A stretch of 64,000 bases of DNA from positions 620,001-684,000 of the forward strand of contig NZ_QEQL01000002.1 in the NCBI RefSeq assembly GCF_003097135.1. Reading direction: 5' to 3'. The notes beneath the pieces were generated by a model. It was not told the origin of the DNA. It did not search any database and saw nothing but the letters and a program-made list of their open reading frames with translations. Origin of the DNA: Pseudomonas sp. URIL14HWK12:I12. Its GTDB lineage: Bacteria > Pseudomonadota > Gammaproteobacteria > Pseudomonadales > Pseudomonadaceae. Every line of letters begins with the position of its first letter. Positions within the stretch are counted from its first letter, which is position 1. Positions 8,660 to 17,332 of this stretch are shown here, in pieces. A program made the position numbers and the translations under genes.

Positions 8660-9400
8660 ATGAGCACTACACTTCAAGGCCAGACGGCCATCGTCACCGG
8701 CGGCATGCGCGGCATCGGCCTGGGCATCGCCCGCCGGCTGCACACCGCCGGTGCCCAGGTGATCATCTGGGACCTGAACGTCGACCATTGGGCTGCCGAG
8801 CAGGCAGGGTTCGAGCCGGTGCTGCGCCAAGCGGTGAACGTAGCCAGCCTGGCCTCGGTGGAGGCGGCCTTTGCACAGGCGCTGGCGCAGGTGGGCCAGG
8901 TGCAGATCCTGGTCAACAACGCCGGCATCAATGGGCCGGTTACCCCTTGCTGGGAATACCCGCCCCAAGCGTGGGACCAGGTTATGGCCGTTGACCTCAA
9001 CGGCGTGTTCTACGGCTGCCGCACGGTCATCCCGCACATGCGCGAGCACGGCTACGGGCGCATCGTCAATGTAGCCTCCATGGCCGGCAAGGACGGGGTG
9101 CAGTACATCAGCGGCTATTCGGCTGCCAAGGCCGGGGTGATCGCCTTCACCAAGGCGGCGGCCAAGGAGCTCGCCCAGGACGGGGTGCTGCTCAACTGCG
9201 TGGCCCCGGCGATGGTGGAGACCGACTTGATGGCCGAGATGACCGCCGAACACATCGCCGCCAGCAAGGCCAAGATTCCCATGGGGCGCTTCCTGCAGAT
9301 CGAGGAGATCGCCAACATGGTCACCTGGATCGCCGGCCCCGAGTGCAGCTTTACCACCGGCTTCGTGTTCGACCTGAGCGGTGGGAGGGCGACCTATTGA
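8660..9400 (+). CDS. SDR-family NAD(P)-dependent dehydrogenase
   Basis: 246 residues, classical short-chain dehydrogenase. TGGMRGIGLG is the glycine-rich cofactor loop, NNAG follows near residue 90, and the catalytic motif is YSAAKAG (Tyr-x-x-x-Lys). The acidic residue in IIWDLN after beta-2 suggests NAD rather than NADP. It ends with a typical FDLSGGRATY tail. It probably oxidises a hydroxyl in the catabolic pathway. Its stop overlaps the TTG start of the next gene, indicating translational coupling. Confidence 0.92.
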   Translation: MSTTLQGQTAIVTGGMRGIGLGIARRLHTAGAQVIIWDLNVDHWAAEQAGFEPVLRQAVNVASLASVEAAFAQALAQVGQVQILVNNAGINGPVTPCWEYPPQAWDQVMAVDLNGVFYGCRTVIPHMREHGYGRIVNVASMAGKDGVQYISGYSAAKAGVIAFTKAAAKELAQDGVLLNCVAPAMVETDLMAEMTAEHIAASKAKIPMGRFLQIEEIANMVTWIAGPECSFTTGFVFDLSGGRATY

Positions 9401-10194
9401 AACGGCTCGGCGTCGCCCACCTCACGGCCTTGGAACTGCCGCCGCTCGAGCTGGCCCGCCAGGCGGCGCGAGCTGGCTTCGATGCGGTGGGGTTGCGCCT
9501 GCACCCGGCTGTGCCGGGCGGGCTCGCCTACCCGCTGCGGCCGGCGAGCGCGGCGTTTGGGCAGTTGCGTCAGGTACTCGACGGCGAAGGGGTGGTGGTG
9601 AGTGACATCGAGTTCATCGCCCTCACCCCCGAGGTCGACTTGACCGATCTGCCTTGGATGCTGGAAACCGGCGCCTTGCTGGGTGCCCGCAGCCTGACTG
9701 TCTCAGGCGATGACCCCGACGGCGGGCGCCTGGCCTCGCGGTTCGCCTCGGTGTGCGAGCTGGCCGCGCCACTGGGTATGGTTGTGAACCTGGAGTTCAT
9801 GCGCTGGCGGGTCGTGGGCAACCTGGGCCAGGCATTGGCGGTCGTGGAAGCGGCAGGGCAGGGCAATGGCGGCATCCTGGTCGATGCGTTGCACCTGTTC
9901 CGGGCTGGCAATACCGTTGAAGAGCTGGCGCGGGTGCCAGCCCGCTGGCTGCATGACGTGCAGCTGTGCGACGCGCCGGCCAAAGCCCCGCCGGAAGAAG
10001 CGATCATTCAGGAGGCCAGGGAAGGCCGGTTGCCGCCTGGCGAGGGTGGCTTGCCCTTGCGCGCGCTGCTTCAGGTGCTGCCTGCACAGGTGCGTTTGAG
10101 TGCAGAGGTTCCTCAACCCGGCCTGGGCGGCGGTGAGCGCCTTGCGCAGGCAGCCCAGCGGACGCGTGCCTTGCTCAATGGCTATTCTCTTTGA
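9397..10194 (+). CDS. Sugar phosphate isomerase/epimerase-like TIM-barrel protein
   Basis: 265 residues. The sequence fits the xylose-isomerase-like (AP endonuclease family 2) barrel: VVNLEFMRWR carries a likely metal-ligand Glu, GILVDALHLFRAGNT the Asp/His pair, and WLHDVQLCDAPAK the third strand. I chose a TTG start at 9397 because GGGAGGG lies 7 nt upstream and it overlaps the SDR stop by 3 bp; the longer in-frame ATG would lie 54 bp inside the SDR. It is the last gene of the operon. Family members include hydroxypyruvate isomerases and inositol dehydratases; the substrate here is unknown. Confidence 0.8.
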   Translation: MKRLGVAHLTALELPPLELARQAARAGFDAVGLRLHPAVPGGLAYPLRPASAAFGQLRQVLDGEGVVVSDIEFIALTPEVDLTDLPWMLETGALLGARSLTVSGDDPDGGRLASRFASVCELAAPLGMVVNLEFMRWRVVGNLGQALAVVEAAGQGNGGILVDALHLFRAGNTVEELARVPARWLHDVQLCDAPAKAPPEEAIIQEAREGRLPPGEGGLPLRALLQVLPAQVRLSAEVPQPGLGGGERLAQAAQRTRALLNGYSL

Positions 10195-10215
10195 ATAGCC
10201 CCTATTTTATTGCTA

Positions 10216-10240
10216 GATTTTTCAGAAATTAGAGAAAATC
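10216..10240. promoter_or_regulatory. AT-rich inverted repeat upstream of the leuA paralogue
   Basis: GATTTT-N13-AAAATC lies in the 163-bp gap before the isopropylmalate synthase. It is a possible regulator site. The half-sites are simple AT runs, so chance occurrence is plausible. Confidence 0.3.
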
Positions 10241-10357
10241 TTCCAAACTGTTCATCTGCGCTGCAAACAACGCAATTGAGTGTCGCGACATGGATCCTAA
10301 ACTGTAAAGCCTGCCTGCTGCTGTGCGTGGCCGGCCACACTCAAGGAGAACGCGACC

Positions 10358-12055
10358 ATGATGCTCCAGGACCCTTCCCGCAAATACCGCCACTTCGCCA
10401 CCGTCGACCTGCCAGACCGCCAATGGCCATCGAAGGTGCAGCAGGTGCCGCCCACCTGGTGCAGCGTCGACATGCGTGACGGCAACCAGGCGCTGATCGA
10501 ACCCATGAACGCCGAGCGCAAGCGGCGCTTCTTCGACTTGCTGGTCAAGGTGGGTTTCAAACAGATCGAAGTCGGCTTCCCTGCAGCCTCCCAGACCGAC
10601 TACGACTATGTGCGCGAGCTGATCGAAACCGGCGCCATCCCGGACGATGTGACCATCCAGGTGATGACCCAGGCCCGTGACGACCTGATCGAACGCACCT
10701 TCGAAGCGCTCAAGGGCGTGCCCCGTGCCATCGTGCACGTGTACAACGCGACCGCCCCGGTATTTCGCCGCGTGGTGTTCAAGGTCGATGAAGCCGGCTG
10801 CATCGAGATCGCTACCCAGGCCACACGCAAGATCAAGGCACTGATGGACAGCTATCCGCAAACCCAGTGGACGTATCAGTACTCGCCGGAGACCTTCTGC
10901 TTCACTGAGCCTGAATTTGCCTTGCAGGTGTGCGAAGCGGTCACTGAGGTGTTTGAGCCTACCCCGGCACGGCCCATGATCCTGAACCTGCCAACCACCG
11001 TGGAAGTGGCCACTGCCAACGTGTTCGCCGACCAGATCGAGTGGTTCTGCCGGCACTTCAGCCGCCCGGCCAACGTGGTCATCAGCGTGCACCCGCACAA
11101 CGACCGCGGCACAGGCGTGGCCACTGCCGAGCAAGCGTGCCTGGCCGGCGCGCAGCGGGTCGAGGGCACCTTGTTCGGCAACGGTGAGCGCACCGGCAAC
11201 GTCGATATCCTCACCCTGGCCATGAACCTCTACACCAGCGGCATTCATCCAGGCCTGGACTTTTCCGACATCGTGCACGTGCAGCGCGAGGTCGAGTACT
11301 GCAATCAGCTGCCGACCCACCCCCGCCATCCCTATGCCGGTGAACTGGTGTTCACGGCGTTTTCCGGCTCGCACCAAGACGCAATCAAGAAAGGCTTCGC
11401 TGCGCGCCAGGCCGACCCGCAGGGCTACTGGGAAGTCCCCTACCTGCCGATCGACCCGGCCGACATGGGCCGCAGCTACGAAGCGGTCATTCGAGTGAAC
11501 AGCCAGTCCGGCAAGGGCGGCGTGGCGTTTCTGCTGGAAAAACACGGCATTGCCTTGCCGCGCCGCTTGCAGATGGAGTTCAGCACGCTGGTGCAAGAGG
11601 TGGCTGACCAGACCGGCCGGGAAATCTCCAGCCAGATGATTCTGGAGTGCTTCAACGAGCACTACCTGCGCGCGGCAGCGCCATGGTCGCTGGAAGAGGT
11701 GGCTACCGGCAGCGAAGGCGGCACCACCTGGGTCAAAGGCCGCCTGCGCCAGGCCGGGCAGCAGTACGTGTTGCTGGGCGAAGGCAACGGGCCGCTGGCG
11801 GCCTTGGTGAACGCGCTCAAGGCCCAGGGCCTGGAGCTGGATATCGCCGATTACCACGAGCATGCCATCCGCGACGGCGCTGCTGCCGAAGCCATGGCCT
11901 ATGTGGAGATTCGCGTGGGTAACCGGCTGCTGTTCGGTGCCGGGCGCGATCACAACATCGTCCAGGCTTCGCTGGGCGCGCTGGTCAGCGCCGTCAACCG
12001 TGCCACTCGCCTGGGCCTGCTGGCGCAGCCGGTAGGCGCCGGCGTATCCGCCTGA
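10358..12055 (+). CDS. leuA: 2-isopropylmalate synthase, long proteobacterial type; probable second copy
   Basis: 565 residues. The HMGL-like catalytic barrel shows the metal/substrate motif [11 protein letters not shown] and the metal ligands in [11 protein letters not shown], followed by [17 protein letters not shown]. The C-terminal third (from about residue 430) is the LeuA allosteric domain that binds leucine. It condenses acetyl-CoA with 2-ketoisovalerate, the first committed step of leucine synthesis. The sequence differs from what I remember of the housekeeping Pseudomonas LeuA (here MRDGNQAL instead of LRDGNQSL), and there is no ssc or guaA-type neighbourhood, so I read it as a paralogue. 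It lies between a catabolic operon and an AraC regulator, 5.3 kb before an NRPS operon that probably uses a branched-chain amino acid. Confidence 0.88.
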   Translation: MMLQDPSRKYRHFATVDLPDRQWPSKVQQVPPTWCSVDMRDGNQALIEPMNAERKRRFFDLLVKVGFKQIEVGFPAASQTDYDYVRELIETGAIPDDVTIQVMTQARDDLIERTFEALKGVPRAIVHVYNATAPVFRRVVFKVDEAGCIEIATQATRKIKALMDSYPQTQWTYQYSPETFCFTEPEFALQVCEAVTEVFEPTPARPMILNLPTTVEVATANVFADQIEWFCRHFSRPANVVISVHPHNDRGTGVATAEQACLAGAQRVEGTLFGNGERTGNVDILTLAMNLYTSGIHPGLDFSDIVHVQREVEYCNQLPTHPRHPYAGELVFTAFSGSHQDAIKKGFAARQADPQGYWEVPYLPIDPADMGRSYEAVIRVNSQSGKGGVAFLLEKHGIALPRRLQMEFSTLVQEVADQTGREISSQMILECFNEHYLRAAAPWSLEEVATGSEGGTTWVKGRLRQAGQQYVLLGEGNGPLAALVNALKAQGLELDIADYHEHAIRDGAAAEAMAYVEIRVGNRLLFGAGRDHNIVQASLGALVSAVNRATRLGLLAQPVGAGVSA

Positions 12056-12065
12056 GGCTAGGCCG

Positions 12066-12800
12066 ATGAAAGCCTTGATTGCAGATTACCCGCCAGGCGA
12101 GCAAGTTGGCTGGCATTGCCATGCCCACGCGCAGCTGATCCACGCCAGCGAGGGCATGATGCTGGTGGGCACGGAGCAGGGTGACTGGGCAATCCCTACC
12201 GGCCATGCGCTGTGGGTGCCGGCGCAGGTCGGGCACCAGGTGCGCATGGCCGGTGCGGTGAGCATGCGTACGCTGCTGGTGCCGCCGGGGGTTGAGGTTG
12301 CGCTGCCGGGCCGTTGCCGGGTGATCGAAGTCAGTGCGCTGCTGCGCCACTTGATCGTGGCAGCGTCCAGCCCGGATGCCGGCTCGATCCCGGCGCGGCA
12401 GCAGCATCTGTTGGGCCTGATCGGCCATGAGCTCAATGCCGCGCGGCAAGTGCATTCCCATGTGCCCATGCCGGCAGACCCACGCCTGCAAGGGCTGTGC
12501 ACCGCGGTGCTGGAGGCGCCGGGGCAGGAGTTGACCCTGGAGCAGTGTGGCGAGCGGCTCAACATGAGCTCGCGCACCTTGGCCAGGTTGTTCCAGCGCG
12601 AGCTGGGCATGTCTTTCGGGGAATGGCGCACCCGCGCACGGATGGTGCTCAGCGCCCAGTGTTTGGTGCGTGGCGAGTCGGTGTTGCGGGTGGCGCTGGA
12701 GCACGGTTATCAAAGCCCCAGCGCGTTCGCGACCACGTTCAAGCGCACCCTCGGCTACAGCCCGCGGGAATGTCGCAACCCTTGGGCGTGTGCAAGCTGA
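12066..12800 (+). CDS. AraC-family transcriptional regulator
   Basis: 244 residues. The N-terminal cupin-like sensor (PPGEQVGWHCHAHAQLIHAS, WAIPTGHALWVPAQVGHQV) is followed by two helix-turn-helix motifs at the C-terminus: LTLEQCGERLNMSSRTLARL and the family signature around VALEHGYQSPSAFATTFKRT. It starts 10 bp after the leuA paralogue, so the two are probably cotranscribed. Immediately downstream, before the efflux operon, lie two 17-bp direct repeats exactly 21 bp apart, a spacing typical of AraC-type sites. The pump operon is therefore its most likely target. Confidence 0.9.
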   Translation: MKALIADYPPGEQVGWHCHAHAQLIHASEGMMLVGTEQGDWAIPTGHALWVPAQVGHQVRMAGAVSMRTLLVPPGVEVALPGRCRVIEVSALLRHLIVAASSPDAGSIPARQQHLLGLIGHELNAARQVHSHVPMPADPRLQGLCTAVLEAPGQELTLEQCGERLNMSSRTLARLFQRELGMSFGEWRTRARMVLSAQCLVRGESVLRVALEHGYQSPSAFATTFKRTLGYSPRECRNPWACAS

Positions 12801-12816
12801 ACCGCGGCCATGGGAA

Positions 12817-12854
12817 GTTGTCCGCCTCGCAAGGCAGGTTGTCTGTCTTGCGAG
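12817..12854 (+). promoter_or_regulatory. Direct-repeat operator, probably for the adjacent AraC regulator
   Basis: GTTGTCCGCCTCGCAAG at 12817 and GTTGTCTGTCTTGCGAG at 12838 match at 13 of 17 positions. The four differences are all transitions. The 21-bp start-to-start distance is two helical turns. The pair sits 17 bp after the AraC stop and about 60 bp before the pump operon start. Confidence 0.65.
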
Positions 12855-12912
12855 AGAGCTCAACCGCCATTCTCCGTAGCCTGATCACAAGGCAAAACCA
12901 TGTGAACAGGCA

Positions 12913-14361
12913 ATGGCACGACTTTTCCTCAAACACACCTTCACCTACCTGAGCCTGGCTGCGCTCTGTGCCTGCCAGGGGCAGGCGCCGAAGCCACCCA
13001 CCGCACCCGCCACACCCGCTGACCTGGCGCTCGCCGCGCTGCCTGCTGGCGTTGGCGAGCAGCCGCTGCCGGATCGGTGGTGGGCGTTGTATCAGGACCC
13101 TGCGCTAGACCGGTGGGTGCGCCAGGCGCTGGCCAACAACCAGGACCTGGCCCAGGCCGACGCACGGCTGGCCGCCGTGATGGCCGGGCTGCGGCAAGCC
13201 CAGGCGGCCCAGGGGCCACAGACCGATCTTGAACTGGCGGCGCAATATGGGCGCACCGCCGACGATCAAACCCTGGCCCAGGCCAGAGGCACCTCGGCCC
13301 CTTCGCAGTGGCAATGGACGCCCGCCGCAGGCCTGAGTTGGCAGCTCGACCTGTTCGGCCAGGTGCGCGCCGCCATCCAGGCCGCCCAGGCCCACGCCGA
13401 GGCGGCTGCGGCAGCGCGTGACCAGCTGCGCCTTGTGGTGGCGGCACAAACCAGCCTGGCGTGGCTGGACCTGTGTGCCTACGGCGAGCAGATCGAGCAG
13501 ACCCAAGCCTCACTGGCCAGCCTGGATGACAGCCTGCGCCTGACCGAGCGCCAGCGCGAAGGGGGCGTGGCGACGGAGCTGGACAGCGCCCGCCTGCAAG
13601 CCCTGGCCCGCAAGACCCGGGCGCAGCTGCCCTGGCTGCAGGCTCGGCAGAAGCTGGCGGCTGCACAGTTGGCGCTGCTCGGTGGGCAGGCCGAGCAGCC
13701 GCTGCAATTGCAGGCCTGCCAGCATATTCCGCGTCTCGCCGGCCCGCTGCCGGCCGGCGATGCCTGGCAATTGCTCAAGCGCCGCCCGGATGTTCGCCAA
13801 GCCGAGCGCGAGGCGCTGGCCTCTTCCTGGACACTTCGAAACGTGCAGGCCGACCTGTATCCCAAAGTGGTGTTCGGGGCATCGCTCAGTGCTTCCAGCC
13901 ATACCTGGCACGGGTTGGGTGAGAGCCAGTCGGTGATGTTCGGGGTAGGCCCGCTGATCAGTTGGCAATTCCCCAATCGCCGCGCCAACCAGGCCCGCGT
14001 CGACGCAGCCGACGCCCAGCGTATGGCCAGCGAGGCGGCCTGGCGCCGCAGCGTCCAGGGCGCGCTGACCGACGTGCGCCAGGCACTGGCCCGCTACGAC
14101 GGCGAGCGCCAGCGCGGCCTCTGGTTGGGCCAGGCCCTGGAGCAGAACGAGCGCGCCTTCGCCCTGGCCGACAGCAGCTACCGCGCCGGTGCGCTGGACG
14201 GCCTGCAGCGGCTGGATGCTCAACGCGAGCTGATCGCCGCGCGGCTGCGCCAGATCACCGCCCGGCAACGCCAGGCGCACAGTGAAATTGCCCTGTTTCA
14301 GGCCCTCGGAGGGGGATGGCAGGCACCCGTGGATGATTCGCGTACAGGAAACCGACCATGA
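12913..14361 (+). CDS. Outer-membrane efflux lipoprotein, OprM/NodT family
   Basis: 482 residues. A signal peptide ends in a lipobox-like LAALCAC, giving a likely lipidated Cys. The mature protein has two outer-membrane-factor repeats with coiled-coil heptads and the family motif LLKRRPDVRQAERE, plus GPLISWQFPNRRANQARVD. It forms the outer-membrane channel of a tripartite exporter. It overlaps the next gene by 4 bp (ATGA), and the three genes form one operon with a periplasmic adaptor and an MFS pump. The AraC direct repeats lie directly upstream. Confidence 0.93.
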   Translation: MARLFLKHTFTYLSLAALCACQGQAPKPPTAPATPADLALAALPAGVGEQPLPDRWWALYQDPALDRWVRQALANNQDLAQADARLAAVMAGLRQAQAAQGPQTDLELAAQYGRTADDQTLAQARGTSAPSQWQWTPAAGLSWQLDLFGQVRAAIQAAQAHAEAAAAARDQLRLVVAAQTSLAWLDLCAYGEQIEQTQASLASLDDSLRLTERQREGGVATELDSARLQALARKTRAQLPWLQARQKLAAAQLALLGGQAEQPLQLQACQHIPRLAGPLPAGDAWQLLKRRPDVRQAEREALASSWTLRNVQADLYPKVVFGASLSASSHTWHGLGESQSVMFGVGPLISWQFPNRRANQARVDAADAQRMASEAAWRRSVQGALTDVRQALARYDGERQRGLWLGQALEQNERAFALADSSYRAGALDGLQRLDAQRELIAARLRQITARQRQAHSEIALFQALGGGWQAPVDDSRTGNRP

Positions 14362-15497
14362 ACATCGCAGTGGACGAACAAGCCCATGCCGAGCAGTTGC
14401 AGGCCATGCTCGCCAAGCGCCGCGCGCGCCGGCGCATCACCGGTGCCGGCGGCGCATGCCTGGCAGCGCTGCTGGTGGTGGGAGGGTGGTGGTGGCTGGT
14501 AGGGCGCTTTCATGAAAGCACCGACGATGCCTATGTGCAGGCCGATTGGATGGCCGCCAGTGCCAGGGTGCAAGGCTATGTCGACCAAGTGCGAGTAGAG
14601 GATAACCAGCCTGTCAAGGCCGGCCAGGTGCTGCTGCGCTTGCAGGCCCGTGACTACCAGGCGCGGCTGGACCAGGCAAACGCGCGCCAGGCCCAAGCCA
14701 AGGCTGCGGTCGATGCCGCGCATGCCGAAGCGCAGGTGGCCCAGGCCGAAGTGCGGCGCCAGCAACCTGCGATCGAACGGGCGCAGTCCCAGCTCGATGC
14801 CGCTCGTGCGGAGAGCCAGCGAGCGCAATTGGACCTGGCCCGCTATCAAGGCCTGGTGCGTGACCAGGCGGCCACGCCTCAGCGCCTTGAAACCACCCGA
14901 GCCGCAGCCCTGCAGGCCCGCGCGGCAGTTCAGGGGGCCCGCGCTGCGTTGCTCGAGCAACAACAGTTGCTGCAGCTGGCGCAAGCGAAGGTACAACGCG
15001 CACAAGCTCAGGCCGCCCAGGCGTCTGCGAGCCTGGCCGAGGCCCAAGCACAAACGCTGATCGCCACCCAGAACCTGGAAGACACCGTGGTGCGCGCGCC
15101 GTTCGATGGCATGGTCGGGCAACGCAAAGTGCGGCCAGGCCAGTACGTGGTCGCTGGCCAACCGCTGCTGGCGGTGGTGCCGCTGGAGCAGGCCTACGTG
15201 GTTGCAAACTTCAAGGAAACCCAGCTTGAGCATCTGCGCATCGGGCAACCGGTCAGCCTGTCGGTGGACAGCTACCCCGGCCTTGAGGTGCATGGCCATG
15301 TGGACAGCTTCGCGCCCGGCTCAGGGGCACTGTTCGCCTTGCTGCCGCCAGACAACGCCACGGGCAACTTCACCAAGATCGTCCAGCGGTTTCCCGTGCG
15401 CATCCGGCTGGACCCACCGCAGGCCGGTGAACCGACAGTGCGCCCGGGCATGTCGGTGGTCGCCACCGTCGATACCCACGTGCGGGCCCAGCCATGA
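14358..15497 (+). CDS. HlyD/EmrA-type periplasmic adaptor protein
   Basis: 379 residues. A cytoplasmic N-terminus is followed by one membrane anchor (about 35-52, ACLAALLVVGGWWWLVG). ESTDDAYVQADWMAASARV is the classic EmrA beta-barrel/lipoyl start, then come long Ala/Gln-rich helical hairpins and the second lipoyl half (VRAPFDGMVGQRKVRPGQYV). It links the inner-membrane MFS pump to the outer-membrane channel. It overlaps both neighbours by 4 bp, so the three subunits are translated together. Confidence 0.94.
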   Translation: MNIAVDEQAHAEQLQAMLAKRRARRRITGAGGACLAALLVVGGWWWLVGRFHESTDDAYVQADWMAASARVQGYVDQVRVEDNQPVKAGQVLLRLQARDYQARLDQANARQAQAKAAVDAAHAEAQVAQAEVRRQQPAIERAQSQLDAARAESQRAQLDLARYQGLVRDQAATPQRLETTRAAALQARAAVQGARAALLEQQQLLQLAQAKVQRAQAQAAQASASLAEAQAQTLIATQNLEDTVVRAPFDGMVGQRKVRPGQYVVAGQPLLAVVPLEQAYVVANFKETQLEHLRIGQPVSLSVDSYPGLEVHGHVDSFAPGSGALFALLPPDNATGNFTKIVQRFPVRIRLDPPQAGEPTVRPGMSVVATVDTHVRAQP

Positions 15498-17005
15498 GCG
15501 AGCAGAAAGTATCGGCCAAAGCGTGGGTGGCCGTGCTCGGGGGCTTGTTCGGCTGCTTCATGGCGGGCATGAACGTGCACGTGACCAGCGCCGCGCTGCC
15601 CGAGATGGAAGGCTCGCTGGGGGCGACGTTCGAAGAGGGCTCATGGATCTCCACGGCCTACCTGGTGGCCGAGATCATCATGATCCCGCTCACCGCCTGG
15701 CTGGTGCAGGTGTTCTCGCTGCGCAAGGTCATGGGCCTGGGTTCACTCGTGTTTCTGATCGCCTCGGTGGCCTGTTCGCTGGCGCCGAACCTGCCGGTGA
15801 TGATCACCATCCGCGTGATCCAGGGGGCGGCGGGGGCGGTGCTGATCCCGCTGTCGTTCCAGTTGATCATCACCGAGCTGCCTGCCTCGAAAATGCCCAT
15901 GGGCATGGCGCTGTTCAGCCTGGCCAACAGCGTGGCCCAAGCCGCAGGGCCGTCGATTGGCGGCTGGCTCACCGATGCATGGTCGTGGCGCGGCATCTTT
16001 TACCTGCAGTTGGTCCCCGGCATTGCGCTGCTGGCGGCCATTGCCTGGTCGATCGATGCCAAGCCCATGCAGTTGTCGATGCTGCGCCGGGGTGACTGGC
16101 TGGGTATCACCGGCATGGTAGTGGGGCTGGGCGGCTTGCAGATCGTGCTGGAAGAGGGGGGGCGGCTTGACTGGTTCGGCTCCAGCTTCATCGTCTGGGC
16201 AACCGTGGCCTCGGTCATTGGCATCGCCGTGTTCGTGGCTACCCAGGTGTGGGGGGCGCGCTCGTTCATCAATCTCAGGCTGCTGGGTAACTACAACTTC
16301 GGCGTGGCGAGCGTGGCCATGTTCATCTTTGGGGGGGCGACCTTCGGCCTGGTGTTTCTGGTCCCGAACTACCTCTCGCAGCTGCAGCACTACAACGCCC
16401 GCGAGATCGGTATCAGCCTGATTGCCTACGGCATGGTGCAACTGTTGCTGGCCCCCCTGATGCCGAGGCTGATGCGCTGGACGAGCCCCAAGATCATGGT
16501 CAGCACCGGCTTTCTGATCATGGCCCTGGGGTGCTGGCTGGGCGCTCACCTGGACGGCGACAGCGCCGCGAACGTGATCATCCCTTCGACGGTGGTTCGG
16601 GGTATTGGCCAGCCCTTCATCATGGTCGCGTTGTCGGTGCTGGCGGTTGCCGGCCTGGACAAAGCCCAGGCCGGCTCCGCTTCAGCGGTGTTCTCGATGC
16701 TGCGCAACCTGGGTGGGGCGGTCGGCACCGCCTTGCTGGCACAGGTGGTGTCGATCCGTGAGCGCATGCATTCGGAGCGCATCGGCGAGAGCGTAACGGT
16801 GTTCTCACAGAGCGTGCAGGCCCGCCTGGGGGCCCCGCTGCACAGCTGGCTGCCTGACGGCCAGATGGCACTGTCGCAGCTGGCCGGCACGATCCGCCGC
16901 GAAGCCTACCTGATGGCTTATTCCGATGCGTTCTGGCTCGCCTGTATGGCGTTGATCGGTTGTGCAGTGGCCACAGTATTGATGCGAACTTCCAAACCTT
17001 CATGA
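15494..17005 (+). CDS. DHA2-family (EmrB-type) MFS drug/metabolite exporter
   Basis: 503 residues, about 14 membrane segments. Typical EmrB features are GLFGCFMAGMNVHVTSAALP, SWISTAYLVAEIIMIPLTAW and the antiporter motif region in TM5 (SLANSVAQAAGPSIGGWLTD, WSWRGIFYLQLVPG). It would use the proton gradient to push small molecules through EmrA and the outer-membrane factor. Such systems export hydrophobic or acidic compounds. Position 330 bp before the NRPS operon makes it a candidate exporter for that product, but it could equally be a general detoxification pump. Confidence 0.93.
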   Translation: MSEQKVSAKAWVAVLGGLFGCFMAGMNVHVTSAALPEMEGSLGATFEEGSWISTAYLVAEIIMIPLTAWLVQVFSLRKVMGLGSLVFLIASVACSLAPNLPVMITIRVIQGAAGAVLIPLSFQLIITELPASKMPMGMALFSLANSVAQAAGPSIGGWLTDAWSWRGIFYLQLVPGIALLAAIAWSIDAKPMQLSMLRRGDWLGITGMVVGLGGLQIVLEEGGRLDWFGSSFIVWATVASVIGIAVFVATQVWGARSFINLRLLGNYNFGVASVAMFIFGGATFGLVFLVPNYLSQLQHYNAREIGISLIAYGMVQLLLAPLMPRLMRWTSPKIMVSTGFLIMALGCWLGAHLDGDSAANVIIPSTVVRGIGQPFIMVALSVLAVAGLDKAQAGSASAVFSMLRNLGGAVGTALLAQVVSIRERMHSERIGESVTVFSQSVQARLGAPLHSWLPDGQMALSQLAGTIRREAYLMAYSDAFWLACMALIGCAVATVLMRTSKPS

Positions 17006-17083
17006 GGTGCGTAATGGTTCATAAAAAGGGAATGGATTTCATGTTTGTAAGTTGACGTTTACGTTTGATCCATAGGTGAATAA

Positions 17084-17109
17084 GGGCGAACTCCGAAAGG
17101 ACTTCGCCC
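17084..17109 (+). terminator. Hairpin after the efflux operon
   Basis: GGGCGAA-c-TCC-GAAA-GGA-c-TTCGCCC: a ten-pair stem with symmetric one-base mismatch and a GAAA tetraloop. A T-rich stretch (TTGTTTATTAT) follows about 9 bp later rather than immediately, so termination efficiency is uncertain. Confidence 0.55.
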
Positions 17110-17215
17110 GTGCTGCGTTGTTTATTATAAGATGTAAACATCCATAACTTTTCGTTCGGGGTGTTGACGAAGTTTGCCGCTGCCGGTTACGGTTTCGCTC
17201 GCTCTGGATATGTTT

Positions 17216-17247
17216 TGAAATATTTCAGCTTCCCAGGGGACTATAAC
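17216..17247 (+). promoter_or_regulatory. Candidate activator-dependent promoter of the NRPS operon
   Basis: The perfect 12-bp palindrome TGAAATATTTCA (17216-17227) covers the place where a -35 box would be for the TATAAC at 17242-17247. No -35 consensus is seen there. This arrangement suggests a regulator bound over the -35 region. The predicted leader is about 80 nt. Confidence 0.4.
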
Positions 17248-17332
17248 TATTCAGCCCGCCGTGCATCAGCCGTGGCCCGTGCCTGCCCGCTCGATCAATA
17301 GCACGGCACTTTCGGATGAGGGATAAGTGCAA

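Larger units (their letters stand above)
17006..17332. other. 327-bp AT-rich non-coding region before the NRPS operon
   Basis: No convincing gene is present. The stretch is visibly AT-richer than its neighbours. It holds a terminator-like hairpin after the pump operon (17084-17109), a perfect palindrome TGAAATATTTCA (17216-17227) and a -10-like TATAAC (17242-17247). It probably contains the terminator of the pump operon and the promoter of the NRPS operon. Confidence 0.7.

Noticed and set aside
10260..10357. Leucine attenuator leader peptide before leuA
   Set aside because: The short frame starting with ATG GAT CCT has one Leu codon only, and no terminator/antiterminator hairpin pair is visible.
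10229..11953. A 574-residue open frame on the minus strand opposite the isopropylmalate synthase
   Set aside because: It is a shadow of the GC-rich leuA frame: the plus strand protein has full family motifs, while the minus strand product is low in complexity and resembles nothing.
12066..17005. Idea that the pump is an RND-type Mex system
   Set aside because: The inner-membrane component is a 503-residue MFS protein with about 14 membrane segments, not a 1000-residue RND protein.
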